Both the position numbers and the translations under genes were made by a program. This document shows, piece by piece, positions 7,924 through 16,874 of a stretch of DNA of 64,000 nt. The DNA comes from Rosenbergiella gaditana (GTDB taxonomy: Bacteria; Pseudomonadota; Gammaproteobacteria; Enterobacterales; Enterobacteriaceae). The notes under the pieces are model-generated. The model was given only the letters and a program-made list of their open reading frames with translations. It was not told the origin of the DNA and ran no database searches. How positions within the stretch are numbered: the stretch's first letter is position 1; the number at the start of each line of letters is the position of its first letter. The stretch spans positions 111,801-175,800 of the forward strand of contig NZ_JABBFR010000004.1 in NCBI RefSeq assembly GCF_018494065.1, read 5' to 3'.

Positions 7924-8454
7924 ATGACAGAAGCCTCTTCTCAACATTTTGTATTTGTCCTGATGGGTGTCTCAGGTAGCGGAAAATCAGTTGTTGCTAA
8001 TCAAGTCTCACAAAAGCTGCAGACCGCTTTTCTAGACGGTGATTTTTTACATCCTCGTTCTAATATATTAAAAATGGCTGAGGGTGAGCCGCTGAACGAC
8101 CAAGATCGGGCACCCTGGTTACAAGCAATCAATGACGCTGCATTTGCAATGCAGCGTACACAAAAAGTTTCAATCATCGTTTGTTCATCCTTAAAGAAAA
8201 GTTATCGAGATATTTTACGTAATGGTAATAAAAATCTTAAATTCATCTATTTGAAAGGTGATTTTGAGACCATTGAGCAGCGTCTCAAAGCGCGTAAAGG
8301 CCACTTCTTTAAAACGAACATGTTAGTGACTCAATTCGATACGTTGGAAGAACCTAGCGGTTCAGAATCTGATGTTTTAGTCGTTGATATTAGCCATTCA
8401 CTTGATGATGTCATTGCTGAGACAGTTGCAACGATTAAAAATAATATCCAATAA
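7924..8454 (+). CDS. gntK: Thermoresistant gluconokinase GntK
   Basis: GntK phosphorylates D-gluconate to 6-phosphogluconate with ATP, feeding the Entner-Doudoroff and pentose phosphate pathways. The 176-residue protein has a P-loop GVSGSGKS at residues 15-22, the substrate-binding DGDFLHP motif near 39-45, and the FKT-MLVTQF segment, all as in E. coli. Start at 7924 is favoured because GGAG lies five bases upstream; an in-frame ATG at 7903 lacks this. It is 9 bp before gntU, forming an operon. Confidence 0.96.
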   Translation: MTEASSQHFVFVLMGVSGSGKSVVANQVSQKLQTAFLDGDFLHPRSNILKMAEGEPLNDQDRAPWLQAINDAAFAMQRTQKVSIIVCSSLKKSYRDILRNGNKNLKFIYLKGDFETIEQRLKARKGHFFKTNMLVTQFDTLEEPSGSESDVLVVDISHSLDDVIAETVATIKNNIQ

Positions 8455-8463
8455 GGTTGATTC

Positions 8464-9804
8464 ATGAGCACGGCAACACTTGTTTTAACGGCAGCAGGCT
8501 CTGTCATACTGCTTCTTTTTTTAGTGATGAAAGCGCGGATGCATGCTTTTGTCGCATTAATGTTGGTTTCAGTCGGTGCAGGTATTTTTTCAGGAATGCC
8601 ACTCGATAAAATTACTGACACGATGCAAAAAGGGATGGGAGGCACGCTGGGCTTTCTGGCAGTTGTGGTCGCCTTGGGCGCAATGTTCGGAAAAATTTTG
8701 CATGAAACCGGCGCAGTTGACCAAATAGCGATACGGATGTTGAAAACCTTTGGTGAAAAACGTTCACATTTTGCGATGGGAGCAGCGGGCTTTATCTGCG
8801 CGCTGCCTCTATTTTTCGAAGTGGCGATTGTTTTATTAATTAGTATTGCTTTTGCAGTGGCTCGCCGTACTAACGACAATATGGTGAAACTGGTTATTCC
8901 TCTCTTTGCAGGAGTTGCGGCGGCGGCGGCATTCGTCTTACCTGGCCCAGCACCGATGTTACTCGCTTCGCAAATGCATGCGGATTTCGGCTGGATGATC
9001 TTATTAGGCCTCTGTGCGGCTATCCCTGGAATGCTTATCGCTGGCCCTCTCTTCGGTAATTTCATTGCGAAACGCGTACAATTTGCCTCCCCTGCAGTAG
9101 ACAGCTTCCCTGAAGTGGCGAAAGATAAATTACCCTCTTTTGGATTCAGTTTATCCCTGATCCTTTTCCCGCTAATTTTGGTCGGTTTAAAAACGATTGC
9201 TGCTAACTTTATCGATAAGGGAAGCCGCCTTTATGAATGCTTTGAATTTATTGGTCATCCTTTCATTGCGATTCTGGTCGCGGTATTAATCACTATCTAT
9301 GGTTTGGCCTATCGCCAGGGTATGGATAAGTCACGCGTTATGGCGATTTGTGGTGAAGCGTTACAACCGGCAGGGATTATTTTACTCGTTATCGGGGCGG
9401 GTGGTGTCTTTAAACAAGTACTGGTCGATTCAGGAGTCGGTCCAGCGCTTGGTCACTCCTTAACAGGTTTAGGGCTACCGGTCGCACTCTCTTGTTTCAT
9501 CCTGGCTGGAGTGGTCCGTATTATTCAAGGTTCGGCGACTGTAGCGTGTTTGACGGCAGTAGGGCTAATTATGCCTGTAATTGAACCGTTACATTACAGT
9601 GGTGCTCAGCTAGCTGCGCTTTCAATTTGTATCGGTGGTGGCTCAATTATTGTCAGTCACGTGAACGATGCGGGCTTCTGGTTATTTGGACGCTTCACTG
9701 GGGCAACTGAGGTGGAAACCCTAAAGACGTGGACGATGATGGAAACCATCCTCGGGGTAACTGGGGGGATTATTGGTATGATAGCCTTTGAATTGTTATC
9801 TTAG
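8464..9804 (+). CDS. gntU: Low-affinity gluconate transporter GntU
   Basis: GntU is a proton-linked gluconate permease of the GntP family in the inner membrane. The 446-residue protein is hydrophobic throughout with about 12-14 membrane segments, and matches E. coli GntU from the start (LVLTAAGSVILLLFLVMKAR) to the end (GMIAFELLS); the conserved GPAPMLLASQM and GSATVACLTAVGL stretches are intact. No second transporter such as gntT is seen in this window. Cotranscribed with gntK and ended by a strong terminator. Confidence 0.96.
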   Translation: MSTATLVLTAAGSVILLLFLVMKARMHAFVALMLVSVGAGIFSGMPLDKITDTMQKGMGGTLGFLAVVVALGAMFGKILHETGAVDQIAIRMLKTFGEKRSHFAMGAAGFICALPLFFEVAIVLLISIAFAVARRTNDNMVKLVIPLFAGVAAAAAFVLPGPAPMLLASQMHADFGWMILLGLCAAIPGMLIAGPLFGNFIAKRVQFASPAVDSFPEVAKDKLPSFGFSLSLILFPLILVGLKTIAANFIDKGSRLYECFEFIGHPFIAILVAVLITIYGLAYRQGMDKSRVMAICGEALQPAGIILLVIGAGGVFKQVLVDSGVGPALGHSLTGLGLPVALSCFILAGVVRIIQGSATVACLTAVGLIMPVIEPLHYSGAQLAALSICIGGGSIIVSHVNDAGFWLFGRFTGATEVETLKTWTMMETILGVTGGIIGMIAFELLS

Positions 9805-9813
9805 TAGAATTAG

Positions 9814-9840
9814 GGGTCGATATATCGACCCTTTTTTTTT
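9814..9840 (+). terminator. gntU rho-independent terminator
   Basis: GGGTCGA / TCGACCC stem with a TATA loop (9814-9831), then nine Ts to 9840. Confidence 0.92.
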
Positions 9841-9841
9841 A

Positions 9842-10435
9842 TTAGAGTTTTAGGTATGCCCGAATCCCATCTAAGAACATCTGTGTCGCAATCATTATAA
9901 GAATCAGTCCCATCAACCGCTCTAACGCATTGACTCCTTTCGACCCCAACAGACGTAAGAACAGCCCTGACATCATGAGTATCGCAGCAGTAATCCCCCA
10001 AGCGATGAATAGCGCGATGACTAACATCCCCATATCTCCAGGATATTGATGTGACATCAGCATTAGAGTGGCGAGTAATGAAGGACCTGCTAACAGGGGG
10101 ATAGCCAAGGGGACTAAGAAGGGCTCTTCACCGGCCGGCAATCCCGAGTTATTAGATTCAGGTGAAGGGAATATCATTTTTATCGCGATTAAAAATAAAA
10201 TAATCCCGCCAGAGATGGAGACGGTCTCCGCTCGTAAATTCAGAAAGGCCAACATTTTTTCGCCGGTGAATAAAAAAAGTAGCATGATCACTAATGCAAT
10301 CAGCAATTCACGAATGATAATCACCCGCCGACGTTTCGGATCAATATGCTTTAGCACCGACATAAAAATCGGTAGGTTACCAAGCGGGTCCATAATCAAA
10401 ACCAGCAATACTGCGGCAGAAAAAAGTTCAGTCAT
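9842..10435 (-). CDS. yhgN: MarC-family membrane protein YhgN
   Basis: YhgN is an inner-membrane protein of the MarC/NAAT family; no firm transport substrate is known. The 197-residue protein has about six hydrophobic segments, with the family motif MDPLGNLPIF at residues 16-25 in the first, and PLAIPLLAGPSLL near 110. Length is usual for the family. It is a single gene, convergent with gntU and divergent from asd, in the same position as in E. coli. Confidence 0.92.
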   Translation of the reverse strand: MTELFSAAVLLVLIMDPLGNLPIFMSVLKHIDPKRRRVIIIRELLIALVIMLLFLFTGEKMLAFLNLRAETVSISGGIILFLIAIKMIFPSPESNNSGLPAGEEPFLVPLAIPLLAGPSLLATLMLMSHQYPGDMGMLVIALFIAWGITAAILMMSGLFLRLLGSKGVNALERLMGLILIMIATQMFLDGIRAYLKL

Positions 10436-10622
10436 GACTCATCGTGATCCTTACAGGCGACTAGTATTAGCCAGATGATAAATTAATCGAGTAATATCGA
10501 TTTTTTTCACTTGCTAGTACGTCCAGTTTTTGTAGAGTTTGATAGTATCATTCCCATAGGTGGGAGTGCAGACATATCCGTTTATCGGTATGCAGCATAT
10601 TTAATATTACAGCAGGCACATC

Positions 10623-11732
10623 ATGAAAAATGTAGGGTTTATCGGATGGCGTGGCATGGTGGGTTCCGTGCTAATGTCGCGTATGAATGAAGAAAATGAC
10701 TTCTCTGTCATTAATCCAGTCTTTTTTTCGACTTCACAGCATGGTCAGCCAGCGCCTGTTTTCGCAGGGCATAGCCAAGGGACCTTACAGGATGCTTATG
10801 ATATTGATGCATTAAAAAGCCTTGATATCATTGTTACATGCCAAGGTGGCGATTACACGAGCGACGTTTACCCGCGTTTGCGTCAAGCTGGGTGGCAAGG
10901 CTATTGGATTGATGCAGCCTCAACGCTTCGGATGGCGGATGATGCGATTATTATCCTTGATCCGGTAAACCAAAAAGTCATCGAAGATGGGATCAATCGT
11001 GGCGTAAAAACTTTTGTTGGTGGTAACTGTACGGTAAGTTTGATGTTGATGTCGCTGGGCGGGTTGTTTTCACAAAATCTCGTCGAATGGGCGTCTGTGG
11101 CAACCTATCAGGCTGCATCAGGAGGCGGTGCACGTCATATGCGTGAATTGCTCACGCAGATGGGTATGCTACACGATCACGTGGCGACCTCTTTACACGA
11201 TCCCGCTTCGGCTATCTTAGATATTGAGCGCAGTGTGACAGATTTTACGCGTTCAGGGACCTTACCAACCGATAATTTTGGTGTGCCGCTTGCGGGGAGC
11301 CTTATTCCTTGGATCGATAAGCAGCTGCCCAGCGGTCAAAGTAAAGAAGAGTGGAAGGGACAGGCTGAGACCAATAAAATTTTGGCAACGCAGCAGATTA
11401 TCCCGGTTGATGGGTTATGTGTACGAGTTGGCGCGTTACGCTGCCATAGTCAAGCCTTCACTCTTAAGTTAAAGCAAGATATTCCTTTGGCAGATATTGA
11501 GCAGATGCTCGGTGCGCACAACCCTTGGGTAAAAGTTATCCCTAACGATCGTGAGCTGACGATGCGTGAACTGACGCCCGCTGCGGTGACAGGAACCCTC
11601 ACCACACCAGTAGGGCGTCTTCGTAAATTAAATATGGGACCTGAATATCTCTCAGCCTTTACTGTCGGTGATCAGTTGCTATGGGGCGCTGCAGAGCCGT
11701 TAAGAAGAATGCTCCGCCAATTGGTGGGTTAA
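10623..11732 (+). CDS. asd: Aspartate-semialdehyde dehydrogenase Asd
   Basis: Asd reduces aspartyl phosphate to aspartate semialdehyde with NADPH, the branch point to lysine, diaminopimelate, threonine and methionine; it is needed for the cell wall. The 369-residue protein has the NADP loop GWRGMVG at residues 8-14, the active-site Cys136 in GGNCTVSL and the general base His275 in GALRCHSQA, at positions one off from E. coli Cys135 and His274. Monocistronic, upstream gap 187 bp. Confidence 0.97.
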   Translation: MKNVGFIGWRGMVGSVLMSRMNEENDFSVINPVFFSTSQHGQPAPVFAGHSQGTLQDAYDIDALKSLDIIVTCQGGDYTSDVYPRLRQAGWQGYWIDAASTLRMADDAIIILDPVNQKVIEDGINRGVKTFVGGNCTVSLMLMSLGGLFSQNLVEWASVATYQAASGGGARHMRELLTQMGMLHDHVATSLHDPASAILDIERSVTDFTRSGTLPTDNFGVPLAGSLIPWIDKQLPSGQSKEEWKGQAETNKILATQQIIPVDGLCVRVGALRCHSQAFTLKLKQDIPLADIEQMLGAHNPWVKVIPNDRELTMRELTPAAVTGTLTTPVGRLRKLNMGPEYLSAFTVGDQLLWGAAEPLRRMLRQLVG

Positions 11733-11733
11733 A

Positions 11734-11773
11734 TAAAAAACCCCCAATAATTGGTTGTCCAACTATCGGGGGT
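11734..11773 (-). terminator. glpD rho-independent terminator
   Basis: ACCCCC (11740-11745) pairs with GGGGGT (11768-11773), with further imperfect pairing inside (TTGG/CCAA). On the minus strand the hairpin is followed by a T run (complement of AAAAAA at 11735-11740), which suits glpD. Confidence 0.75.
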
Positions 11774-11825
11774 CACTTCACTTACCCAATTTTTTTAATA
11801 GCCAGTAAAGGCCGAAGGTATAGGC

Positions 11826-13322
11826 TTACTTCACGGATGAAGAGAGATACTGTGCTAACCAACGTGACACATCTTCTTGTTGTTCTTGTGAGAGCCACAT
11901 ACCTTGTTTCGTTCTACGCCAAAGTGCATCTTCAGCCGTACGCACCCATTCATTATCGACTAAATAGCGAAGTTCTTTTTCGTAAAAGTCGTGGCCGAAA
12001 TGATGGCCCAGTTGCTCTAAGCTTGTGATGCCATCAAGTAACTTATCGGTATCGCTGCCGTAGGTTCTTGCGTAGTGGCGAGACATTTCTGTACCCATAA
12101 ACGGATAGCGCTTACGTAGATTCTGCGTAAATTCCTCGCGAGTCCCCGTAAAATGACCTCCCGGTAATACGCACTCTTTTGTCCACGCTGGCCCGATATT
12201 TGGGTAATATTTGGCTAATTTTTCTAAAGCATGTTCTGCTAATTTGCGGTAGGTTGTCAGCTTTCCACCAAATACTGAAAGAAGTGGAGCTTTACCTTGT
12301 TCATCGTGAACATCTAAGGTGTAGTCACGGGTTATTGCTTGAGGAGAATCTGATTCATCGTCACATAAAGGACGGACACCAGAATAGCTCCAGACAATAT
12401 CCTCTGTACTCAACGGACGTTTAAAGTATTGGTTATAGACTTTGAGCAGGTAAGCCGTCTCTTTCTCATCGATCTTAACCGCCAACGGATCGCCTTTATA
12501 CTCAACATCGGTAGTCCCAATGATTGAGAACTCATCCATCCACGGGATGATAAATACGATGCGATTATCTTCATTTTGAAGAATATAAGCTTGTTTCTCG
12601 TCATGGACTTTAGGGACGACGATATGGCTACCTTTAATGAGTCGGATACCATAAGGGGATTTGATTGCTAATTGGTTGTCGAAAATATCTTTAACCCATG
12701 GCCCCGCCGCATTGACTAGGCCTTTTGCCTGCCAACGCAGGACTTCACCCGTATCGACGTTTTCGGCTTCAACTTGCCATAAGCCATTTTCACGCCAAGC
12801 ACGAGTCACTCGCGTACGGGTGCGAACTTCGCCGCCTTTTTCAACGACCTCTTGGGCGTTAACCACTACCATACGCGCATCATCGACCCAGCAATCCGAG
12901 TATTCGAAGCCTTTAGTAATATCGGATTTTAGTGCTGATTGCGCACCAAATTTTAGACTTTTGCTGGCAGGTAAGCTCGTGCGTTTACCTAGATGATCGT
13001 ACATAAACAGCCCTACACGGATCATCCATGCTGGACGGAGATGAGGCTGGTGGGGTAAGCGAAAGCGCATAGGGAAGGCGAGTTGCGGTGCCATTTTTAA
13101 TAATACTTCCCGTTCAGCCAAGGCTTCACTAACCAAGCGGAATTCATAATGTTCTAAATAGCGTAAACCACCGTGAATGAGTTTTGAACTTGCAGAGGAG
13201 GTTGCGCAGGCAAAGTCTTTCGCTTCGAGCAGCAACACAGATAATCCGCGGCCTGCTGCATCGACCGCGATGCCAGCCCCATTAATACCGCCTCCGATCA
13301 CAATCAGGTCTTTGGTTTCCAC
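11826..13322 (-). CDS. glpD: Aerobic glycerol-3-phosphate dehydrogenase GlpD
   Basis: GlpD is a peripheral membrane FAD enzyme that oxidises sn-glycerol-3-phosphate to dihydroxyacetone phosphate and passes electrons to ubiquinone. The 498-residue protein opens with the FAD-binding loop GGGINGAGIA (residues 10-19), followed by SSASSKLIHGGLRYLEHYEF, and keeps IPWMDEFSIIGTTDVEYKGD and the VFGGKLTTYRKLAEHALEKL segment. A GTG start at 13322 is chosen: AGGAG lies five bases upstream and the product begins (M)ETKDLIVIGG exactly as in E. coli; an upstream in-frame start at 13349 would add nine residues. GlpR operators lie just upstream. Confidence 0.96.
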   Translation of the reverse strand: METKDLIVIGGGINGAGIAVDAAGRGLSVLLLEAKDFACATSSASSKLIHGGLRYLEHYEFRLVSEALAEREVLLKMAPQLAFPMRFRLPHQPHLRPAWMIRVGLFMYDHLGKRTSLPASKSLKFGAQSALKSDITKGFEYSDCWVDDARMVVVNAQEVVEKGGEVRTRTRVTRAWRENGLWQVEAENVDTGEVLRWQAKGLVNAAGPWVKDIFDNQLAIKSPYGIRLIKGSHIVVPKVHDEKQAYILQNEDNRIVFIIPWMDEFSIIGTTDVEYKGDPLAVKIDEKETAYLLKVYNQYFKRPLSTEDIVWSYSGVRPLCDDESDSPQAITRDYTLDVHDEQGKAPLLSVFGGKLTTYRKLAEHALEKLAKYYPNIGPAWTKECVLPGGHFTGTREEFTQNLRKRYPFMGTEMSRHYARTYGSDTDKLLDGITSLEQLGHHFGHDFYEKELRYLVDNEWVRTAEDALWRRTKQGMWLSQEQQEDVSRWLAQYLSSSVK

Positions 13323-13351
13323 GTGCACTCCTCGCTTATTGGCTATCAATA

Positions 13352-13390
13352 ATGTTCGTTTTCGAAAATATAGTAATCGAAACCAAACAT
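13352..13390 (-). promoter_or_regulatory. Tandem GlpR operators before glpD
   Basis: ATGTTCG-TTTT-CGAAAAT (13352-13369) matches the GlpR operator pattern ATGTTCG-N4-CGAACAT closely. A second, weaker copy, GTAATCG-AAAC-CAAACAT, follows at 13373-13390, centred 21 bp away, that is two DNA turns. GlpR, encoded nearby at 14737-15495, represses glp genes until glycerol-3-phosphate binds. Confidence 0.7.
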
Positions 13391-13424
13391 ATTTGCCAAT
13401 ATTTAACCGTAAAAAACATATTAG

Positions 13425-13440
13425 CGTGACAGAAATAACA
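13425..13440. promoter_or_regulatory. Possible CRP site between glpD and glpE
   Basis: CGTGA, six bases, TAACA matches the CRP core TGTGA-N6-TCACA at 8 of 10 positions, followed by TTT. It is about 100 bp from both the glpD and glpE starts and could serve either. Both are CRP-activated in E. coli. Confidence 0.4.
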
Positions 13441-13539
13441 TTTAAGTTGGGCGGAGACTGAATAGCTCAGCGTAGAGGGTTAATCGAGGCGAAATTACAG
13501 GTACAATATAAGAGACCTGCAATAATTTTGAGAACAGTT

Positions 13540-13863
13540 ATGGATACTTACGAATGCATTGATGTACTGACCGCAGAAAAGCACTTACAAGAAGGGGCGC
13601 GTCTGGTTGATATTCGTGATCCTCAAAGTTTTGAACATGCTCATATTCGCGGGGCATTTCATCTAACAAACGGTTCGTTGAATCAATTTGTTGAAGAAAG
13701 TGATTATGACCAACCTGTGCTGGTTCTTTGTTATCACGGGAATAGCAGTAAAGGTGCGGCACAATATTTGATTAACCAAGGATTTGACCAAGTTTATAGT
13801 GTGGATGGTGGGTTTGATGCATGGTATGCACGTTTCCCAGATCAAGTGATTAAAGAGATCTAA
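13540..13863 (+). CDS. glpE: Thiosulfate sulfurtransferase GlpE
   Basis: GlpE is a single-domain rhodanese that moves sulfane sulfur from thiosulfate to cyanide or thiols in vitro. The 107-residue protein holds the catalytic Cys64 in the loop CYHGNSS and the family motif VDIRDPQSF near residues 23-31. The ATG at 13540 gives a length matching E. coli (108); an in-frame TTG at 13528 would add four residues. It heads the glpE-glpG-glpR cluster, with 29 bp to glpG. Confidence 0.95.
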   Translation: MDTYECIDVLTAEKHLQEGARLVDIRDPQSFEHAHIRGAFHLTNGSLNQFVEESDYDQPVLVLCYHGNSSKGAAQYLINQGFDQVYSVDGGFDAWYARFPDQVIKEI

Positions 13864-13892
13864 TCCCCATTAAACAAGGTACTGAGGACGAT

Positions 13893-14726
13893 ATGCTTCG
13901 AGTCACAGAATTCACCAACCCGCGTATGGCCTATGCATTTGTTGATTACATGGCTACGCAAGGCATTACATTACATATTGAACAACAGCAGAATTATGTC
14001 TTATTCCTCGAAGACGAGCAAAAATTGGACGACGTTAACGCTGCACTACAGCTATTTATCCGCGACCCCTCCAACCCGCGTTATCTTGCGGCGAGTTGGC
14101 AGAGTGGTCGAGCGGGGACGCGTCTTGGTTACCCTAAAGCTGAGTTATGGCGAAATATCAAAGATCGCGCGGGGCCTCTGACTTTGACGGTAATGGCGTT
14201 AGTTGTCATTACTTACTTATTATTGATGTTTGTTGGGGAACAGCCACTTTTCTATTGGCTGAGTTGGCCCGCTAATAATGAGCAAGGACTTCAAGTTTGG
14301 CGTTGGGTGAGCCATATCTTTATCCACTTCAGTCTATTACAGATTGTCTTTAATTTGATGTGGTGGTGGTATTTAGGTGGAGTGATTGAGAAACGTCTGG
14401 GGAGCGGTAAGCTGTTTGTGATTACTGTTATCTCAGCGTTATTATCTGGCTGGATGCAGGCTAAGTTCAGCGGTATTTGGTTTGGTGGCCTGTCAGGGGT
14501 GGTTTATGCCCTCATGGGGTACAGCTGGCTACGAGGTGAGCGTGATACCGACAGTGGTATCTATTTAGAACGTGGCCTGATTGTGTTTGCGTTACTCTGG
14601 TTAGCGGCTGGTTACTACGGTATTTTCGGTGCTCCAATGAGCAATATGGCCTATATTATTGGATTAGTAATTGGGTTAGCGATGGCTTTCGTCGATAGCC
14701 AAGCGGCTCTGAAAAGGCGTAAGTGA
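13893..14726 (+). CDS. glpG: Rhomboid protein GlpG, catalytic histidine missing
   Basis: GlpG belongs to the rhomboid intramembrane serine proteases. The 277-residue protein has the N-terminal cytosolic domain (about 1-90) and six membrane segments, and aligns with E. coli GlpG without gaps, so residue numbers coincide in the catalytic core. Ser201 is present in GLSG (codon 14493-14495), as are the WR motif at 136-137, His145 and Asn154. But the dyad partner His254 is Tyr (codon TAT at 14652-14654, in NMAYIIGL where E. coli has NGAHIAGL), and the oxyanion-hole His150 is Gln (CAG at 14340-14342). From what is known of E. coli GlpG, loss of His254 abolishes proteolysis, so this is probably an inactive pseudoprotease; the frame is otherwise fully preserved. 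It lies 29 bp after glpE and 10 bp before glpR. Confidence 0.95.
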   Translation: MLRVTEFTNPRMAYAFVDYMATQGITLHIEQQQNYVLFLEDEQKLDDVNAALQLFIRDPSNPRYLAASWQSGRAGTRLGYPKAELWRNIKDRAGPLTLTVMALVVITYLLLMFVGEQPLFYWLSWPANNEQGLQVWRWVSHIFIHFSLLQIVFNLMWWWYLGGVIEKRLGSGKLFVITVISALLSGWMQAKFSGIWFGGLSGVVYALMGYSWLRGERDTDSGIYLERGLIVFALLWLAAGYYGIFGAPMSNMAYIIGLVIGLAMAFVDSQAALKRRK

Positions 14727-14736
14727 AGGACTTTAA

Positions 14737-15495
14737 ATGAAACAGACGCAGAGACACGATGCTATTGTTGAACTCGTCAAACGCCAAGGGTATGTCAGTA
14801 CTGAAGAGTTGGTCGAGTTTTTTTCAGTGACACCGCAGACGATCCGTCGCGATCTCAATGAGTTAGCTGAGAAAAACCTGATTCAGCGGCATCATGGTGG
14901 CGCTGCGCTACCTTCCAGCGCTGAAAATACGGATTGGCACGATCGTAAGATGATGCACTCCAGCGCGAAAACACGTATTGCGATGAAAGTTGCCCAGCAA
15001 ATCCCGGATGGCTCAACACTTTTTATTGATATAGGCACCACACCAGAAGCTGTGGCTCATGCATTAATGGGCCACCATAATTTACAAATTGTGACCAATA
15101 ACCTAAACGTTGCTCAACTAATGATGGCGAAGACAGACTTTCGCGTCATTATTGCCGGAGGGACGCTACGCGCCAGTGACGGTGGGATTATTGGTGAAGC
15201 TACCATGGATTTTATTTCGCAATTTCGACTCGATTTTGGAGTGATTGGTATTAGCGGAATTGATGAAGCAGGTACGATGCTAGAGTTTGATTATCACGAA
15301 GTCCGTACCAAACGTGCCATTATTGAAAATTCACGCTGCGTCATGTTGGTAACCGATGGATCTAAGTTTGGTCGTAAAGCCATGGTAAGTTTAGGGGGAA
15401 TGGAAATGTTAGATTCACTCTTTACGGATAAATTACCGCCAGAACCTATTCTGCATTTACTTTCTCAACATGCGGTTAAGATTGAAATATGCTAA
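14737..15495 (+). CDS. glpR: Glycerol-3-phosphate regulon repressor GlpR
   Basis: GlpR is a DeoR-family repressor of glpD, glpFK, glpTQ and glpACB, with glycerol-3-phosphate as inducer. The 252-residue protein has the N-terminal DeoR helix-turn-helix (residues 18-45, STEELVEFFSVTPQTIRRDL) and a C-terminal sugar-phosphate-binding domain starting with the IDIGTTPEAVAHAL stretch. Length equals E. coli GlpR. It is last in glpEGR, and its likely operators sit before glpD in this same window. Confidence 0.96.
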   Translation: MKQTQRHDAIVELVKRQGYVSTEELVEFFSVTPQTIRRDLNELAEKNLIQRHHGGAALPSSAENTDWHDRKMMHSSAKTRIAMKVAQQIPDGSTLFIDIGTTPEAVAHALMGHHNLQIVTNNLNVAQLMMAKTDFRVIIAGGTLRASDGGIIGEATMDFISQFRLDFGVIGISGIDEAGTMLEFDYHEVRTKRAIIENSRCVMLVTDGSKFGRKAMVSLGGMEMLDSLFTDKLPPEPILHLLSQHAVKIEIC

Positions 15496-15498
15496 TGA

Positions 15499-15521
15499 TT
15501 CTGCCCGACAACCGGGCAGAA
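15499..15521. terminator. Hairpin between glpR and nfuA
   Basis: A 9-bp perfect stem TTCTGCCCG / CGGGCAGAA with a 5-base loop lies between the convergent ends of glpR and nfuA. The T tract after it is short (TTT), so it may be a bidirectional but weak terminator. Confidence 0.65.
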
Positions 15522-15528
15522 TTTACGC

Positions 15529-16104
15529 TTAGTAATAGGAGTGTTCGCCACGCTGGTGCTCGGTTAAATCACGTACACCTTTTAGCTCAGGGAAAGTCGC
15601 CAATAGCTCTTTCTCAATCCCTTCTTTCAGGGTGACATCAACCATCGAACAGCCATTACATCCACCACCAAACTGCAAGATTGCGTAGCCTTCTGGCGTA
15701 ATTTCCATTAGGGACACTTTACCGCCATGACTCGCCAGCTGCGGGTTAATTTGGGCTTGTAATTGGTATTCAACGCGTTCAATTAATGGCGCATCATCTG
15801 ACACTTTACGCATCTTAGCGTTAGGTGCTTTTAATGTAAGCTGAGAACCGAGATTATCAGTGACAAAATCAATCTCCGCTTCATCCAAATAGGGTGCGCT
15901 TAGCTCATCGACATAGGCGGTGAGATACTCATATTTTAATTCAGTGTCGGTGCTTTCCACTGCATCCGGTGGGCAATAAGAGACACCACACTCAGCGGTA
16001 GGGGTACCAGGGTTAATGACGAAGACACGGATCTGAGTCCCTGGCTCTTGCTTAGTGAGCAATTTCGCAAAATGTTGTTGGGCTGTATCGGTTATATGGA
16101 TCAT
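15529..16104 (-). CDS. nfuA: Fe-S biogenesis protein NfuA
   Basis: NfuA is an Fe-S carrier that delivers [4Fe-4S] clusters to targets such as aconitase and lipoate synthase under stress. The 191-residue protein has a degenerate A-type domain (about 1-95, with Cys39 and Cys44) and a Nfu domain with the cluster ligands Cys149 and Cys152 in [11 protein letters not shown]. The start at 16104 gives [12 protein letters not shown], matching E. coli MIRISDAAQAHF and its 191-residue length; an upstream in-frame codon at 16140 is not favoured. Confidence 0.96.
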   Translation of the reverse strand: MIHITDTAQQHFAKLLTKQEPGTQIRVFVINPGTPTAECGVSYCPPDAVESTDTELKYEYLTAYVDELSAPYLDEAEIDFVTDNLGSQLTLKAPNAKMRKVSDDAPLIERVEYQLQAQINPQLASHGGKVSLMEITPEGYAILQFGGGCNGCSMVDVTLKEGIEKELLATFPELKGVRDLTEHQRGEHSYY

Positions 16105-16161
16105 AAGACATCGCTCAATGTTATCTATGTTAAAAGTCATCTTACGCGTATCACTGCCACT

Positions 16162-16845
16162 CTACAAGGTACGGCACAGGCACCACACCTGTACGCTAGC
16201 GACCTGCTGTAGCTGTAAAAGCTTGACGATTTCTCTAGCCGTCGCACCTGTCGTGACCACATCATCAACGATGGCAACGTGTTTGCCACATAGATTAGTT
16301 GTGGCGTCATACACTTGGCCAAGGTTACTTTGACGGCTTGCCCTATCGAGAGTATGTTGCGTCGCCGTTAATTTCGTACAACGTATGGCATTAGGCCAAT
16401 ATTGACAAGCCAACCAACGAGCGAGAGGTCTTGCGAGAAGATCGCTTTGGTTAAAGCCTCGCTGTTGATAACGCTTAGGATGTAATGGAACGGCGACGAC
16501 AGTATCGGGTTTCTGCCACTGATAATGCCGTCGGTAACGAAGATAGTTTAGCAAAATCAGCCTTGAAAGCATGGCGGCAAGTGCTGTATGTGAAGAAAAT
16601 TTGAATTGATGAAGTAATTTGCTGAGTGGCGGAAGATAATCAGCTGCCGTGATCGTACCCTGCCAAAGTATGGGCTGTTGTTGGCAGGCGGCGCAGGAGT
16701 GACTTACGGTATCAGTAGGTAAGGCACAGCTCAAGCAACGAGGCTGATCGAGAGATAACTTTTGTTCGCACCAGTGGCAAATACCGACTGATGCATACCA
16801 AACGGGCAGCATACATATCCAACACCTGCTTTTGATTGTTAACAT
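16162..16845 (-). CDS. gntX: GntX/ComF-like phosphoribosyltransferase family protein
   Basis: This 227-residue protein belongs to the ComF/GntX family, which joins an N-terminal zinc-finger region to a phosphoribosyltransferase fold. Cys pairs are visible at residues 8/11, 23/26, 37/40 and 51/54, and the PRPP-binding loop reads VAIVDDVVTTGAT near 188-200. The C-terminus VQVWCLCRTL equals that of E. coli GntX. The E. coli name came from gluconate work, but the family is linked to DNA uptake in naturally competent bacteria; biochemical role is unproven. Divergent from bioH, as in E. coli, with only 29 bp between starts. Confidence 0.9.
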   Translation of the reverse strand: MLTIKSRCWICMLPVWYASVGICHWCEQKLSLDQPRCLSCALPTDTVSHSCAACQQQPILWQGTITAADYLPPLSKLLHQFKFSSHTALAAMLSRLILLNYLRYRRHYQWQKPDTVVAVPLHPKRYQQRGFNQSDLLARPLARWLACQYWPNAIRCTKLTATQHTLDRASRQSNLGQVYDATTNLCGKHVAIVDDVVTTGATAREIVKLLQLQQVASVQVWCLCRTL

Positions 16846-16874
16846 AGGGCTATACCTCCAAGAGAATAGAGAAT

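Noticed and set aside
8331..9065. Open frame of 244 codons on the minus strand across gntK and gntU
   Set aside because: It is antisense to two well-supported genes and its protein is low-complexity in Ala, Ile, Lys and Pro, as expected from a mirrored membrane-protein frame.
11681..12028. Plus-strand frame spanning the asd end and glpD
   Set aside because: It crosses the terminator hairpin and lies antisense to glpD with no ribosome site.
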